DNA from: Fragilaria radians
Lineage: Eukaryota > Bacillariophyta > Fragilariophyceae > Fragilariales > Fragilariaceae
Direction of reading: 5' to 3'
DNA: 12,860 bases
NCBI GenBank assembly: GCA_900642245.1
Contig: CAAAJI010000806.1
Span: forward strand, 1-12,860
In this document: positions 1-7,248 of the stretch, piece after piece
Numbering within the stretch: the first letter of the stretch is position 1
Layout: each line of letters opens with the position of its first letter
Translations under genes and position numbers: made by a program
Notes under the pieces: generated by a model
Told to the model about the DNA's origin: nothing
Database searches by the model: none
Seen by the model: only the letters and a program-made list of their open reading frames with translations

Positions 1-364
1 ATCGGAGTTACTTGCTCTGGCTCTTCCTTTACTTGCCTACTGCTTCCATTAAATCAGCGACTAAATTCAGCAAAAAGCCATTACTACATGTCTGTTCTCT
101 TCTCGAGGAAAGCAATGCACTTAAGGGCACTTTCAATCTGACAAGATTGCAAGGAAATCATTCATTAAGCGTGCGAAAATACCCTTTACTTGTGGACTTG
201 GGGGGAATTCAGTTCCCATGCCTTATTAAATCAAACTTGTGAAATTTAGAGAGCTTATTTGGTGAGGCATTATACTGGAGAGCCCCAATTTAAACATTGA
301 GAAAGAATGCAGAAATTGAAATCTTATTAAAAAATGTAAGAATTCCTTTAATTTATAGACGATA
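1..364. other. No recognisable gene; left edge
   Basis: This stretch precedes the left border of repeat copy A. A plus-strand frame stays open from about 12 to 242 but has no ATG start, and its translation matches no family I recognise. It may be the decayed end of something that continues outside the window. Nothing regulatory or RNA-like was seen. Confidence 0.5.
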
Positions 365-506
365 TCTTTTCATCAAAACATGATATCTGTTTAGCCATAT
401 TTACTTAGGGTAGTACTTAGTTCAGCATCTGATTAAGTATTGAATTGCTTAATAATTGAAAGTCTTAGCATTGAAATGGCTCGCAATAGTGAGAACTAAT
501 TAATGA

Positions 507-840
507 GAAGCGATTCCAATTAACACTCATATTTATTGGAAATGCCGTGGCTTTGAACGACTTGGTCATCAGGCAGTACAGTACAAGTTTAGGAAGGAAC
601 TAGAAAGGTATATAGATGGCATTTCATATCGGTGGTGAATGGCAATTATTTCAGGCGGATGAGAAGAATAGGATTTACGACCAAATGATGATGTCTTTAT
701 CAGCAGTATGATGTTCTTCAGCTGATGTAGTATTTAAGTCAGTCTTGGAGCGTGTTAGATTTTTAGAATTTATCTGGATCGGAAACTGCGGTGCCTCGTG
801 TTACTGTTGGAATAGTGATGAAGGGCTGTTTGATGTCAAG
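507..840 (+). pseudogene. Gag-like zinc-knuckle fossil, copy A
   Basis: A frame open from 507 to 638 reads EAIPINTHIYWKC and then CRGFERLGHQAVQY. This has the C-x2-C-x4-H-x4-C spacing of a CCHC zinc knuckle with only the first Cys (543-545) and the His (567-569) left; Cys2 has become Phe and Cys4 has become Tyr. A basic stretch rich in Arg, Lys and Glu follows. The coding signal then shifts frame to an ATG at 616 (MAFHIGGEWQLFQADEKN, stop at 709-711) and later to a frame at about 776-815 containing GSETAVPRVTVGIV. Copy B matches all three segments. Zinc knuckles followed by charged linkers are typical of retroelement gag, so I infer a dead gag-like sequence. A cellular zinc-knuckle gene is the alternative. 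Confidence 0.4.
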
Positions 841-1610
841 TTAATTACATGTTGGATTACAGTTGGTAATGAGATGGAAAAGTGGCTACAAAGGAAGGAC
901 CATGACGTTGCATGTTTGAGAAATTGAAGGGAAAAGAATTCAAACATGATTCCCCGATCGTTTGGTTAATGCATCTAGCATTACAACAGCACTAAAGAAT
1001 AGGAGAAGATCAGGAACAATGCTACCATAAATAATGATTAAAGGAGCAACCATGGTATCCTTTGATTAGATGATACGAACACCAAGAATAGACTTGTTTC
1101 AGAAGCAAGGCTCAATCCGACCGTTGGTGAATGAACTAAATCTGGTAGAACTAGAGGTAAAATTGTATTGCACCGTATAAATACAACCAGCTACTGCAAA
1201 GTTACACAGGCTGGAAACTGATTGAAGAATTCAATAATTTTGTAAAGATAATTTCGAAGGGTCAAGAAGAAACTTTAAAAAAAGAGAGAAACACGTTTTA
1301 TTGGACGAAGTTCCGTATATAATTGATACTTTGAAAGGATCCAATTCTACTTGAAAATAGGAAGGAAATGCATCACAATGAGGTTCATATTTGAGATCAG
1401 ATCTTGACTAAGTAGAAAAATTTCTAGCAATTATGCTTTTTTAAGATGGATTGAAGCAGTATATTCTTTGTTGTGACATTGAAATGATTATAGGTAAGCC
1501 TTGAATGAGAGGGGAATAAAAATATGCTAATATTTTGGCTACTATTACCCTATGAGAGTAGAAACTTCTGCATTTTCTTGGAATATTAACTGGTTACTTT
1601 TTGTCTAACT

Positions 1611-1649
1611 TCCCCCTCCCCCCCCCGAAAGGTAATTGGGCGTCGCGCC
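1611..1649. promoter_or_regulatory. C-tract and GC-rich patch before the glycosyltransferase
   Basis: A pyrimidine tract (tccccctccc and on, with nine consecutive C at 1618-1626) is followed by a short inverted repeat, ggcg-tcg-cgcc (1639-1649). Together they form a GC-rich patch in otherwise AT-rich DNA, 130-170 bp before the glycosyltransferase start. Copy B keeps the flanking sequence but not this patch. It could be part of the live promoter or 5' UTR, but it could also be neutral expansion of a homopolymer. No transcription start can be assigned. Confidence 0.25.
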
Positions 1650-1779
1650 TTAAAATTTTGTCTCGAAAATCGTACGTTTGAGATAAAGGAACCTGTGAGC
1701 CGGCGGTGACACACATCTTGCACTTTTCATTGTCTCCGTTTCGATGAAATCTTGGAATATCGAATAAGCAAAAAGGGAC

Positions 1780-3105
1780 ATGCCATTCAAGGACAACGTT
1801 CCGAAACTTCGTAGTATGAACATATTCCTTGGGATACTGATAGTTTTGTTACTATTGACTTATATTCGGAATATCAATCGAGCAACGAATCTGTTATTAT
1901 TTCAATCCACCAACATCACCACAGTACCACCTAACAACATGATGGGTGGTATCGTCAATAAAAGACAGAATGGTCCGTTCTATTGGAAGAATAATAATAC
2001 TACAACAATCAAAATGAAAGTAGTACATACTATCAACAATGACACCCTATCCAAGGATCTTGAATCTGCTTCCACAAATTCATTCCATCGAAACACCAAG
2101 GAGACGTTGCAACGTTCATCCTCATTGTACGGAACCATATATTCAGGTCCATTGACTCAATCCAATCAAATTCATCATTTGAATAAGACAAAGATTGTAG
2201 GCTTTGTTAGTTCCAAGTATGCACAGATTGCCATGCGATGGTACGATCGTTTGCAGATCCTTGGTTATGACAATCATTACATAGTTTGTACCGACCATGA
2301 AACTATGACTATCTTACTCAATCAATCTACGACTACTTCGTATCGTATGGATACTGCCTTCCTTGCACCGATACGACGTAGTGATGCGAAAAAAATGGGT
2401 TTCTGGAAAAGTCAAGCACGAGTCCTAATGCTGTTCGCCCGACGTTGGAAATACATTGTAGATCAATTAAATCTTGGATATCATATCTTGATTACAGATG
2501 TTGATAATATATTTTCATCCTATTACAGCATGAATCAATTCGAACTATCGGAATTTGATATCTATCATGCATTGGAAACTAGACATCCAGAAGATGTCTA
2601 CCATTCTCAGGGATTCGTACTCTGTGGAGGGATGGGGTGGTTCCGGTCATCATCACGTACCATCCGATACGTCCAAGAGATTGTTGATCAATGTGGATTA
2701 TTATGTGACGATCAAGTCTTATTGAATCGTTTGATAGCATACATCTTTCAAGTAAAATGGAATAGGAATACCACAGAACATCAAGAAGTTACTGTCCATA
2801 CAGATGATACCAACATTACTATGGAATATCATGGACGACCATTTGATCGTCTTGTTGGACTTGTCGTAAAGGGATGTACAGGATATAGTGTAACGACAGG
2901 TGTGAAGATTCAAGTTTGGGATCGAGACTTTGCCTACCGGGGAAAGGTAGATCCGTCTCATTGTCCAAAGTCCAATTGGGTATCCATGCCATTTGTGTTG
3001 GGCAAAACTCCCAAGGATGTACGACTTGCGAAATTGTCGTCGTATGATGTTTGGGATTCCTATTGTCCCAATCCATATTCAACACGAAATAATCGGACTG
3101 TCTAA
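1780..3105 (+). CDS. Type II membrane glycosyltransferase, nucleotide-diphospho-sugar transferase (GT77-like)
   Basis: The protein has 441 residues in one open frame without introns. The start is well fixed: an in-frame TAA lies at 1765-1767, and the ATG is followed by a short basic N-terminus and a single hydrophobic segment (about residues 14-29) that suits a signal anchor. A Ser/Thr/Asn-rich stem with several N-glycosylation sequons follows (30-135). The catalytic part starts near residue 136 (KTKIVGFVSSKY). It contains a DxD motif, D240-V-D242 (ITDVDNIF), which in this fold binds metal and nucleotide sugar. It then has GGMGWFRSS (283-291), corresponding to the family's G-x-x-x-R-S segment, and CDDQVLLNR (309-317), corresponding to the family's DQ-x-x-x-N-R motif. 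This layout fits the PF03407 nucleotide-diphospho-sugar transferases, which include plant and algal arabinosyl/galactosyl/xylosyltransferases. I infer a Golgi-lumen enzyme acting on glycoproteins or polysaccharides; donor and acceptor cannot be read from the sequence. A start-codon relic of a second copy lies at 7149-7199. Confidence 0.85.
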   Translation: MPFKDNVPKLRSMNIFLGILIVLLLLTYIRNINRATNLLLFQSTNITTVPPNNMMGGIVNKRQNGPFYWKNNNTTTIKMKVVHTINNDTLSKDLESASTNSFHRNTKETLQRSSSLYGTIYSGPLTQSNQIHHLNKTKIVGFVSSKYAQIAMRWYDRLQILGYDNHYIVCTDHETMTILLNQSTTTSYRMDTAFLAPIRRSDAKKMGFWKSQARVLMLFARRWKYIVDQLNLGYHILITDVDNIFSSYYSMNQFELSEFDIYHALETRHPEDVYHSQGFVLCGGMGWFRSSSRTIRYVQEIVDQCGLLCDDQVLLNRLIAYIFQVKWNRNTTEHQEVTVHTDDTNITMEYHGRPFDRLVGLVVKGCTGYSVTTGVKIQVWDRDFAYRGKVDPSHCPKSNWVSMPFVLGKTPKDVRLAKLSSYDVWDSYCPNPYSTRNNRTV

Positions 3106-3564
3106 AAGATTTTACAAGCTTGTTACGATTGACAAACCAAAAAATATAATTCTTTGTCATGGATGCTTTTTGTTACATGTAATTGTCATCATGGGGAAAT
3201 TTGTCATGGATAGACGCTACTGTGATTTTGTGTTTCTATGGATTCAGACTATATGTTTAACTCGGATTTTGGGATATTGTGTCACATGGCGCAAATTTTG
3301 ATCACGTGGAGCATCATCAAATCCAGTAAAAGATTGCGATGAAAATATGGAAATCCATATTTTGTCATCATCAATTTTCCAGCATGAAACAAAAGGAGCA
3401 AATTATGTAGAAGTTTCAACAAAGTTTCAACCTATCCTTGAATTGAATATGTAATGTGGAGTATGTGCACACATCATGATGAAAACACATGTTGTCAAAA
3501 TGCAGGGAAAGTAAATTGTTGGAAAAAAATGAAGAAGAATACTTGTTGGAAATTCAATAGAACC
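3106..3564. other. 3' flank of the glycosyltransferase; no gene
   Basis: AT-rich sequence between the stop codon of the glycosyltransferase and the decayed LRR 3' end. Frames here on both strands are shadows of the glycosyltransferase end or run through simple AT-rich sequence. Copy B lacks this stretch entirely. It should hold the 3' UTR and polyadenylation signals of two convergent genes, but no specific site stands out. Confidence 0.5.
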
Positions 3565-3725
3565 ATTATGTTTTAACAACTCAATGTTGACATGAACTAA
3601 AGTCAGTTTGACCATGTTATCAATGCCACCAAACAAATTACATAATTTCAATACCAACTTGCTAATATGTAGAACTTCAAGGCAGAAAACTTCATTGGGT
3701 ATACACTGATCCATTATGAATTCCA
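3565..3725 (-). pseudogene. Decayed 3' end of an LRR gene (unit A paralogue)
   Basis: The minus strand from 3707 to 3648 reads SVYPMKFSALKFYILASWY and stop. This matches the last 19 residues of the intact LRR protein (SVYQMKFSALKSYILARGY) at 15 of 19 positions, with the stop in the same place. Homology continues into the 3' flank (3565-3647 against about 7170-7248). Just upstream of the matching codons there is an in-frame TAA and the similarity fades, so the 28-residue repeats are gone. The Pro-Ser pseudogene and the retroelement occupy the place where the body of this LRR gene would have been. Orientation and distance relative to the glycosyltransferase show a convergent pair. Confidence 0.7.
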
Positions 3726-3768
3726 TCATTGGTTCCACTTCAAACCCTGTCGGACCATCCATCTGGAA

Positions 3769-3991
3769 ATGCCATCCTTGCTTCCATCAAGTGAATGGTC
3801 AACTTTGGGGACAGAAGCACAGCTTGATTTCACATGGGTGAGGTCAATTGCTGAAAAACAAATCCACTGTCAAATATGGATAGAGGGTGCTCCCAAGTTC
3901 ACTACCATCTACAGTTCCATCCGATATTCCATACTCACCTCCTGCACTAAAGCCATCCAAAGAGCCATCTAGAGTACCTTCATTTTTACTA
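3769..3991 (+). pseudogene. Remnant of a Pro-Ser (PSxx) repeat protein gene
   Basis: A frame from about 3890 to 3976 encodes PSSLPSTVPSDIP, then several more PS pairs (KPSKEPSRVPS), which is a PSxx tetrapeptide periodicity. A further piece in a different frame starts at 3769 (MPSLLPSS). The two pieces are offset by one base and the repeat then dissolves into non-coding sequence, so the gene is broken. PSxx arrays are common in secreted or wall-associated diatom proteins, where they form extended and probably modified linkers. The fragment sits directly beside the LRR relic and the left LTR-like repeat, which suggests it arrived by rearrangement. There is no evidence that it is expressed. Confidence 0.5.
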
Positions 3992-4104
3992 TCAAACCAT
4001 CACTTTTGCAATCAGATTTTCCATTTAATAAACTATCCTCTTCACCTTTTCTCGTTTCCTTCTCATTTGATATTTGTCAAATATAAGAAGTCATATATTC
4101 CAAG

Positions 4105-4256
4105 TTTATCTGTAGGATTGAGATGTAGAAAAAAATATGAAGTTCAAGAATTGAAAAGCAGTGATTACCAAGAAACTAGAAATAAACGATAATTTTTCTA
4201 GAATTTAGAATAAAGAAGATTCTTAATGAAGATTACCTTCTGACTTTTCCAACAAG
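4105..4256 (-). repeat. LTR-like direct repeat, left copy
   Basis: This segment aligns with 5338-5476: ttatctgtaggattgagatg against taatctataggattgtgatg, then shared blocks around aaaagcag, caagaaact, tctagaatt, aagaagat and ccttctg. It ends just inside the integrase-like fragment, where a 3' LTR would sit for a minus-strand element. Exact TG/CA ends are not visible because the copies have drifted. Confidence 0.55.
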
Positions 4257-4350
4257 TACTCATTGCTATTCACGACATTTGCTTGCCCTAACATTGCCAC
4301 TTTGTATGGAACGCATCACGCGCTGAACGTAGATACCTTGTTGTTTCTTA

Positions 4351-4470
4351 ATTTATGGTAATATTGGAATAAACCGATACTATTTGGTACCATCTGCCTT
4401 GTTTTAGACTAAACTTCCCTTGAAGTATTCCACTATCAAAAAATAATCGATCATTCACCTTATATTCATG
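4351..4470 (-). pseudogene. Integrase C-terminal-like fragment
   Basis: The minus strand reads HEYKVNDRLFFDSGIL, then QGKFSLKQGRWYQIVSVYSN. This resembles the small beta-barrel after the integrase core in gypsy polyproteins, which typically runs as a Y-K/x-V-G-D-x-V-L-L segment, a hydrophobic GIL-type turn, a K-L-S segment, a G-P-Y-x-V segment and a V-Y-x-N-G-T segment. The expected Gly after the Val is Asn here. Upstream on the same strand there are stop codons (around 4478-4510), so it is dead. The match is by pattern and short, so confidence is moderate. Confidence 0.45.
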
Positions 4471-4623
4471 TTTCCCTCAAGCTTTGTCTTGTGCCTCTTA
4501 CTATGTGAGAGTCAAGGTACTTTTGTAACCATTGTCAATGTTGTCAATAGATGTGATCTCTGCTTCTGTATATCACAGTAGAGCTTAACAAGACCCAAGC
4601 ACGAGAGCAGTTGCTTTCAAGTC

Positions 4624-4914
4624 TTAGGCAACGTAAACCATAAAATAGCCTCCACCTGCGTGTTTTCTGGCCGCTGTAACCAGATAGCTCAAGCATTCAA
4701 ATTCTTGCATAGCAAAGAGTACATTTTGAATGATTATACAAAGGTTAGCTTCGTCCAGCGTCCAAAAAATACCTTCAAAGTTTAGAAGATGTTCTTTGTA
4801 AGTACCCTTTGTTGCTACCAGGACATCATCTAGGTAAGCCCTCAAAAAGTCAAGTCCAACCATTAACTGGGATACTTGGCTTTGAAAAATTTCAGGTTCT
4901 GAAAACTTGGAGAG
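4624..4914 (-). pseudogene. Reverse transcriptase fragment (Ty3/gypsy type)
   Basis: Reading from about 4914 down, the minus strand gives FSEPEIFQSQ, then a segment leading to RAYLDDVLVATKGTYKEHL, then EANLCI and FAMQEFECLSYLVTA. The YLDD tetrad (4836-4825) is the reverse-transcriptase active site of the YxDD class. The preceding PEIFQ block and the following EANLCI and LSYLVT blocks are in the order and spacing seen in gypsy elements. The fingers and most of the palm before PEIFQ are missing. After VTAA the frame continues into unrelated residues and stops at 4624, before RNase H. It is a relic inside the deleted element. Confidence 0.8.
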
Positions 4915-5337
4915 AACGCTTTGCCAGTCTGGTCAGTGTTGTTGTGCTTAAGAGCAGGAGGACTGCTCCCACATATTTGTTGACATATTTATGGGGCAAT
5001 CTGCGCGAATTTTGTCAAATGCTGCTCGGAACTTACAGTAGCCTCCTACTGTGTGACCCATCCATGCGGTAGAGGTCTTTTGGTAGATAATTAAGGTCAT
5101 TTAGCCAGGTCTCTACAAAGCTTGACCTTCACCTTATCAATTTGTTTCCATGTCGTCTGGTTCCGGATACAAAGGTAACAGGGCTTGGAATTTCGGATTT
5201 TCGGTCACTTGCGTTTCAAACCCGTATGATCATGTTTTAATGAACTTGGACCCGTTGGAATCAATTATTTGTCTTACTGCGGTTGCACTTTCTTCTCAGA
5301 CCGGATATGTATCCCCAAAAAGTGCAAACAATTTGCC
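4915..5337. other. Interior of the retroelement remnant; no readable domain
   Basis: This lies between the reverse-transcriptase fragment and the right LTR-like repeat. In a complete element it would hold the leader, gag, protease and the first half of reverse transcriptase, but it is far too short, and minus-strand translations are broken by stops with no gag or protease motif. Plus-strand open frames at 4809-5072 and 5150-5341 match nothing I recognise. The content is probably scrambled or foreign to the original element. Confidence 0.4.
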
Positions 5338-5476
5338 TTAATCTATAGGATTGTGATGTAGATAAAAAATAAAGATTTTAAAAGCAGAAACTAACAAGAA
5401 ACTATAAAAGGTAATTATTAAAGAATCTAGAATTAAGAAGATACTCATTGAAGAAACCTTCTTGCTTTTTAACAAG
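5338..5476 (-). repeat. LTR-like direct repeat, right copy
   Basis: This is the counterpart of 4105-4256 in the same orientation. For an element on the minus strand this is the 5' LTR position. Its outer end runs into the 53-bp tandem repeat, so the true LTR border may have been altered by that expansion. Confidence 0.55.
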
Positions 5477-5563
5477 AATTAATTACTGTTCCTTTTGTTC
5501 AAAAATTAAACTTCTTACTTTTTAACAAGAATTAATTACTGTTCCTTTTGTTCAAAAATTAAA
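5458..5563. repeat. 53-bp tandem repeat, two units
   Basis: The units are 5458-5510 and 5511-5563. They are identical except for one base (cttcttg against cttctta at the seventh position), so this duplication is much younger than the surrounding LTR and segmental repeats. Each unit contains ttaacaagaattaatt and ttgttcaaaaatt. Shorter, looser relatives follow at about 5564 and 5600 (cttgttaataggcttctc and cttgttaattggtttctc). Confidence 0.9.
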
Positions 5564-6019
5564 CTTGTTAATAGGCTTCTCTTTTATCTCTAAAAGGAAA
5601 CTTGTTAATTGGTTTCTCTTTTTTGATATCGCTTTTAAAATGAGAAATACAGGAGAATTAAGGAAAAACGTATTATTTGATAGACTTCTCTCTTAAACCT
5701 TTAAGGGAAGAACACAGGGTTTGGAATCGTATGAATTTGGACTCCAAGCTGAAGTCGCTCAAGAGCAATAACAATACATCCTTAAACGATGCTGGGACAA
5801 GATACATGGAATTTAGAAGTAAAAACGTCAATACATTGCGATTAAATCAAATAAACGAATGCATATAATGTGCCAAGGCATATATATATAGTGAGCCTAT
5901 ACCCTACATTTTGTATACATTGGCGCGCATGGAATTTCTATAGTAGTAAGAAGAAAAACAGTGCATTGAAAAGGAACCAGTGAAAAGAACACCCAGTGTA
6001 TGAATCCCTATATGTAATT
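5564..6019. other. Gene-free spacer before repeat copy B
   Basis: It holds degenerate relatives of the preceding tandem repeat (to about 5700), a short TA run (about 5880-5890) and AT-rich sequence. A plus-strand frame of 46 codons from ATG 5731 to 5868 is open but resembles nothing known. Nothing else is supported here. Confidence 0.45.
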
Positions 6020-6162
6020 TCTTTTCATCAAAACGTGTGATAATGTTTAGCCATATTTACTTAGGATAGTACTTAGTTCAACATCTGATTAAGTATTGAA
6101 TTGCTTAATAATTGAGAGGCTTAGCCTTTATATGAATCACAATAGTGAGAGCTAATTAATGA

Positions 6163-6475
6163 GTAGCGATTCCAATTAACACCCATATTTATAGCAAATG
6201 CCGTAGCTTTGAAAGACTAGGTCATCAGGCAGTAGAATCCAAGTTTAGGAAGGAACTAGAGAGGTATAGAGATGGCATTTCATACCGGGGGTGAAAGGCA
6301 ATTATTTCAGGCTGATGAAAAGGAATGATGTGCGTACAAATGATGATGTCAGATCAACAGGATGATGTTCTTCAGCTAATGTAGTATTTAAGTCAGTCTC
6401 AGAGTATGCTAGATTTTAATAATGTATTTGGATCAGAAACTGGGGTGTCTCGTGTTGCTGTGGGAATAATGAGTG
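6163..6475 (+). pseudogene. Gag-like zinc-knuckle fossil, copy B
   Basis: The frame open from 6163 to 6294 reads VAIPINTHIYSKC and then CRSFERLGHQAVES. First Cys (6199-6201) and His remain from a C-x2-C-x4-H-x4-C pattern; Cys2 is Phe as in copy A, and Cys4 is Ser where copy A has Tyr. Cys2 was therefore lost before the duplication and Cys4 may have been lost separately in each copy. The frame-shifted follow-on is MAFHTGGERQLFQADEKE from ATG 6272, then a segment with DQQDDVLQLM, and later LDFNNVFGSETGVSRVAVGI. Like copy A it is broken by frameshifts and stops. Confidence 0.4.
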
Positions 6476-6786
6476 CGTAATAACAATCAGCTACAGAAAA
6501 GCTATATGGGATGAAACCTTATTGACGAGTTAGATGACATGATAATAATCAAGTACATCAAAGTTCTATGGGTTGGAAACTTATTGTAGAATTAGATAAC
6601 AGTTAAAAGTTTATCGTAAAAGGTCAAGCTGAAACTTTCAGAAGAATTAAAAGAATAGGTTTGAAAAAAATGTCTTGGTCTAAATTCCAAAAAATGTCAA
6701 TACCTTGAGAGAATCCAATTTCTGGGTTGGAGGTTCTCTTTGATTCTCCCAGGTTTACAAAAAGAATCAAAATGACTTAGTTGAAG

Positions 6787-6897
6787 TTAGATCTTGATAC
6801 AGTAGAAGCATTTCTAGCAACGATGCCTTTTAAAGATGAAAGGAACCAACAGATTGTTTGTTGTAAGATTGTGGTGAATATAGGCAACAATAAATGA
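6787..6897 (+). pseudogene. Short coding-like fossil in repeat copy B
   Basis: A 36-codon open stretch reads LDLDTVEAFLATMPFKDERN and continues to a TGA. The copy A equivalent (from 1400) keeps DLD, VEKFLAIM and DG in the same frame but contains two stop codons. Shared codon-level similarity through an otherwise AT-rich region suggests a coding origin, either the same gag-like relic or another lost gene. The family is not recognised. Confidence 0.25.
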
Positions 6898-7148
6898 ATT
6901 GAATCCATTGGAATACAGCATTGCATGAGAGGGAATAAAAAAGGCCAGTATTTTGTTTAACATGCCAACTTACGAGGACGGAAACATCTGCATTTCCTAT
7001 TTAAAAGATGGATTAAATAATCCTGCTCCTTTTCAATTTTTGTGTGAAGTATGAGTGTATGAGATATAGAAGAGTTTGAGGAACCAGTGAGTGATGACAC
7101 ATCTTGCTCTCATTGTTGTTTTGGTTTTATGTATGTTAGCAAAGGGAA

Positions 7149-7199
7149 ATGCCATCCAAGGACAGCATGTTATTACAACTTAATGATGACATTAACTAG
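7149..7199 (+). pseudogene. Start-codon relic of a second glycosyltransferase copy
   Basis: The ATG at 7149 opens MPSKDS, against MPFKDN in the intact gene, within a shared context (aaagggAcATGCCATtCAAGGACAaC-like, 3 or 4 base differences). The frame ends after 16 codons at TAG 7197-7199, having crossed into sequence homologous to the LRR 3' flank. The retained start codon and first codons indicate that a complete glycosyltransferase copy was present and then removed by a deletion with its left breakpoint within about ten codons of the ATG. Insertion of the gene into unit A would less easily explain why the homology crosses the start codon. Confidence 0.6.
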
Positions 7200-7248
7200 A
7201 AAATGTTTGACAACTTTATCAATGCTACCAAAAATATTACATAATTTT

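Larger units (their letters stand above)
365..1800 (+). repeat. Segmental direct repeat, copy A (upstream of glycosyltransferase)
   Basis: Copy A is homologous to about 6020-7170. The match starts at a shared tcttttcatcaaaac (365 and 6020) and runs nearly without gaps to about 800 (about 6450). It resumes near 1180 (about 6485), passes through blocks at 1255-1290 and 1375-1590, and ends across the glycosyltransferase start codon (1772-1797 against 7141-7166). Many substitutions separate the copies, and copy A carries roughly 370 bp (about 810-1180) with no counterpart in copy B. The divergence shows the duplication is not recent. The shared block runs into the first codons of the glycosyltransferase, so it contains that gene's promoter region and 5' end. 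Confidence 0.85.
4105..5476 (-). mobile_element. Internally deleted Ty3/gypsy-like LTR retrotransposon remnant
   Basis: Two diverged direct repeats (4105-4256 and 5338-5476) flank about 1.1 kb that holds a reverse-transcriptase fragment (about 4669-4914) and an integrase C-terminal-like fragment (about 4351-4470), both on the minus strand and in the normal gypsy order. RNase H and the integrase core are missing between them, and protease plus the front of the reverse transcriptase are missing before them. The element is far too short to be autonomous, and its frames are interrupted by stops. In this orientation the right repeat would be the 5' LTR and the left one the 3' LTR. No clear primer-binding site, polypurine tract or target-site duplication could be fixed by eye. 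Confidence 0.65.
6020..7199 (+). repeat. Segmental direct repeat, copy B (glycosyltransferase body missing)
   Basis: Copy B is homologous to 365-1800. It lacks about 370 bp found in copy A, has a small internal tandem duplication (about 6500-6540 and 6563-6600, around ctat-ggg...gaaac-ttattg), and lacks the C-rich patch. It crosses the glycosyltransferase ATG and first codons (7149-7166). From about 7170 the sequence instead matches 3565 onward, the 3' flank of the unit A LRR relic. The whole glycosyltransferase body and about 450 bp after it are therefore absent here. Confidence 0.85.

Noticed and set aside
12..242. 76-codon plus-strand open frame at the left edge
   Set aside because: It starts on TTG, has no family resemblance and lies in gene-poor DNA; kept only as an unexplained edge segment.
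745..927. 60-codon plus-strand frame inside repeat copy A
   Set aside because: It has no ATG start, copy B does not keep the frame, and it overlaps the better supported fossil frame GSETAVPRVTVGIV.
2719..3301. Open frames overlapping the end of the glycosyltransferase on both strands
   Set aside because: They are shadows of the conserved glycosyltransferase frame or non-ATG read-through of its 3' flank, with no domain of their own.
3427..3762. 111-codon minus-strand frame over the LRR relic
   Set aside because: Its frame differs from the LRR-homologous frame, so it is an accidental opening across the pseudogene. The true relic is the SVYPMKF frame ending at 3648.
4809..5341. Plus-strand frames at 4809-5072 and 5150-5341
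   Set aside because: The first is opposite the reverse-transcriptase fragment. The second, although open, has no recognisable family and lies inside the retroelement remnant.
5731..5868. 46-codon ATG frame between the tandem repeat and copy B
   Set aside because: Coding-like composition but unrecognised and short; expected by chance at this AT content.
5880..5890. TA microsatellite as a possible promoter TATA element
   Set aside because: It is a simple TA run with no gene start downstream within a plausible distance.
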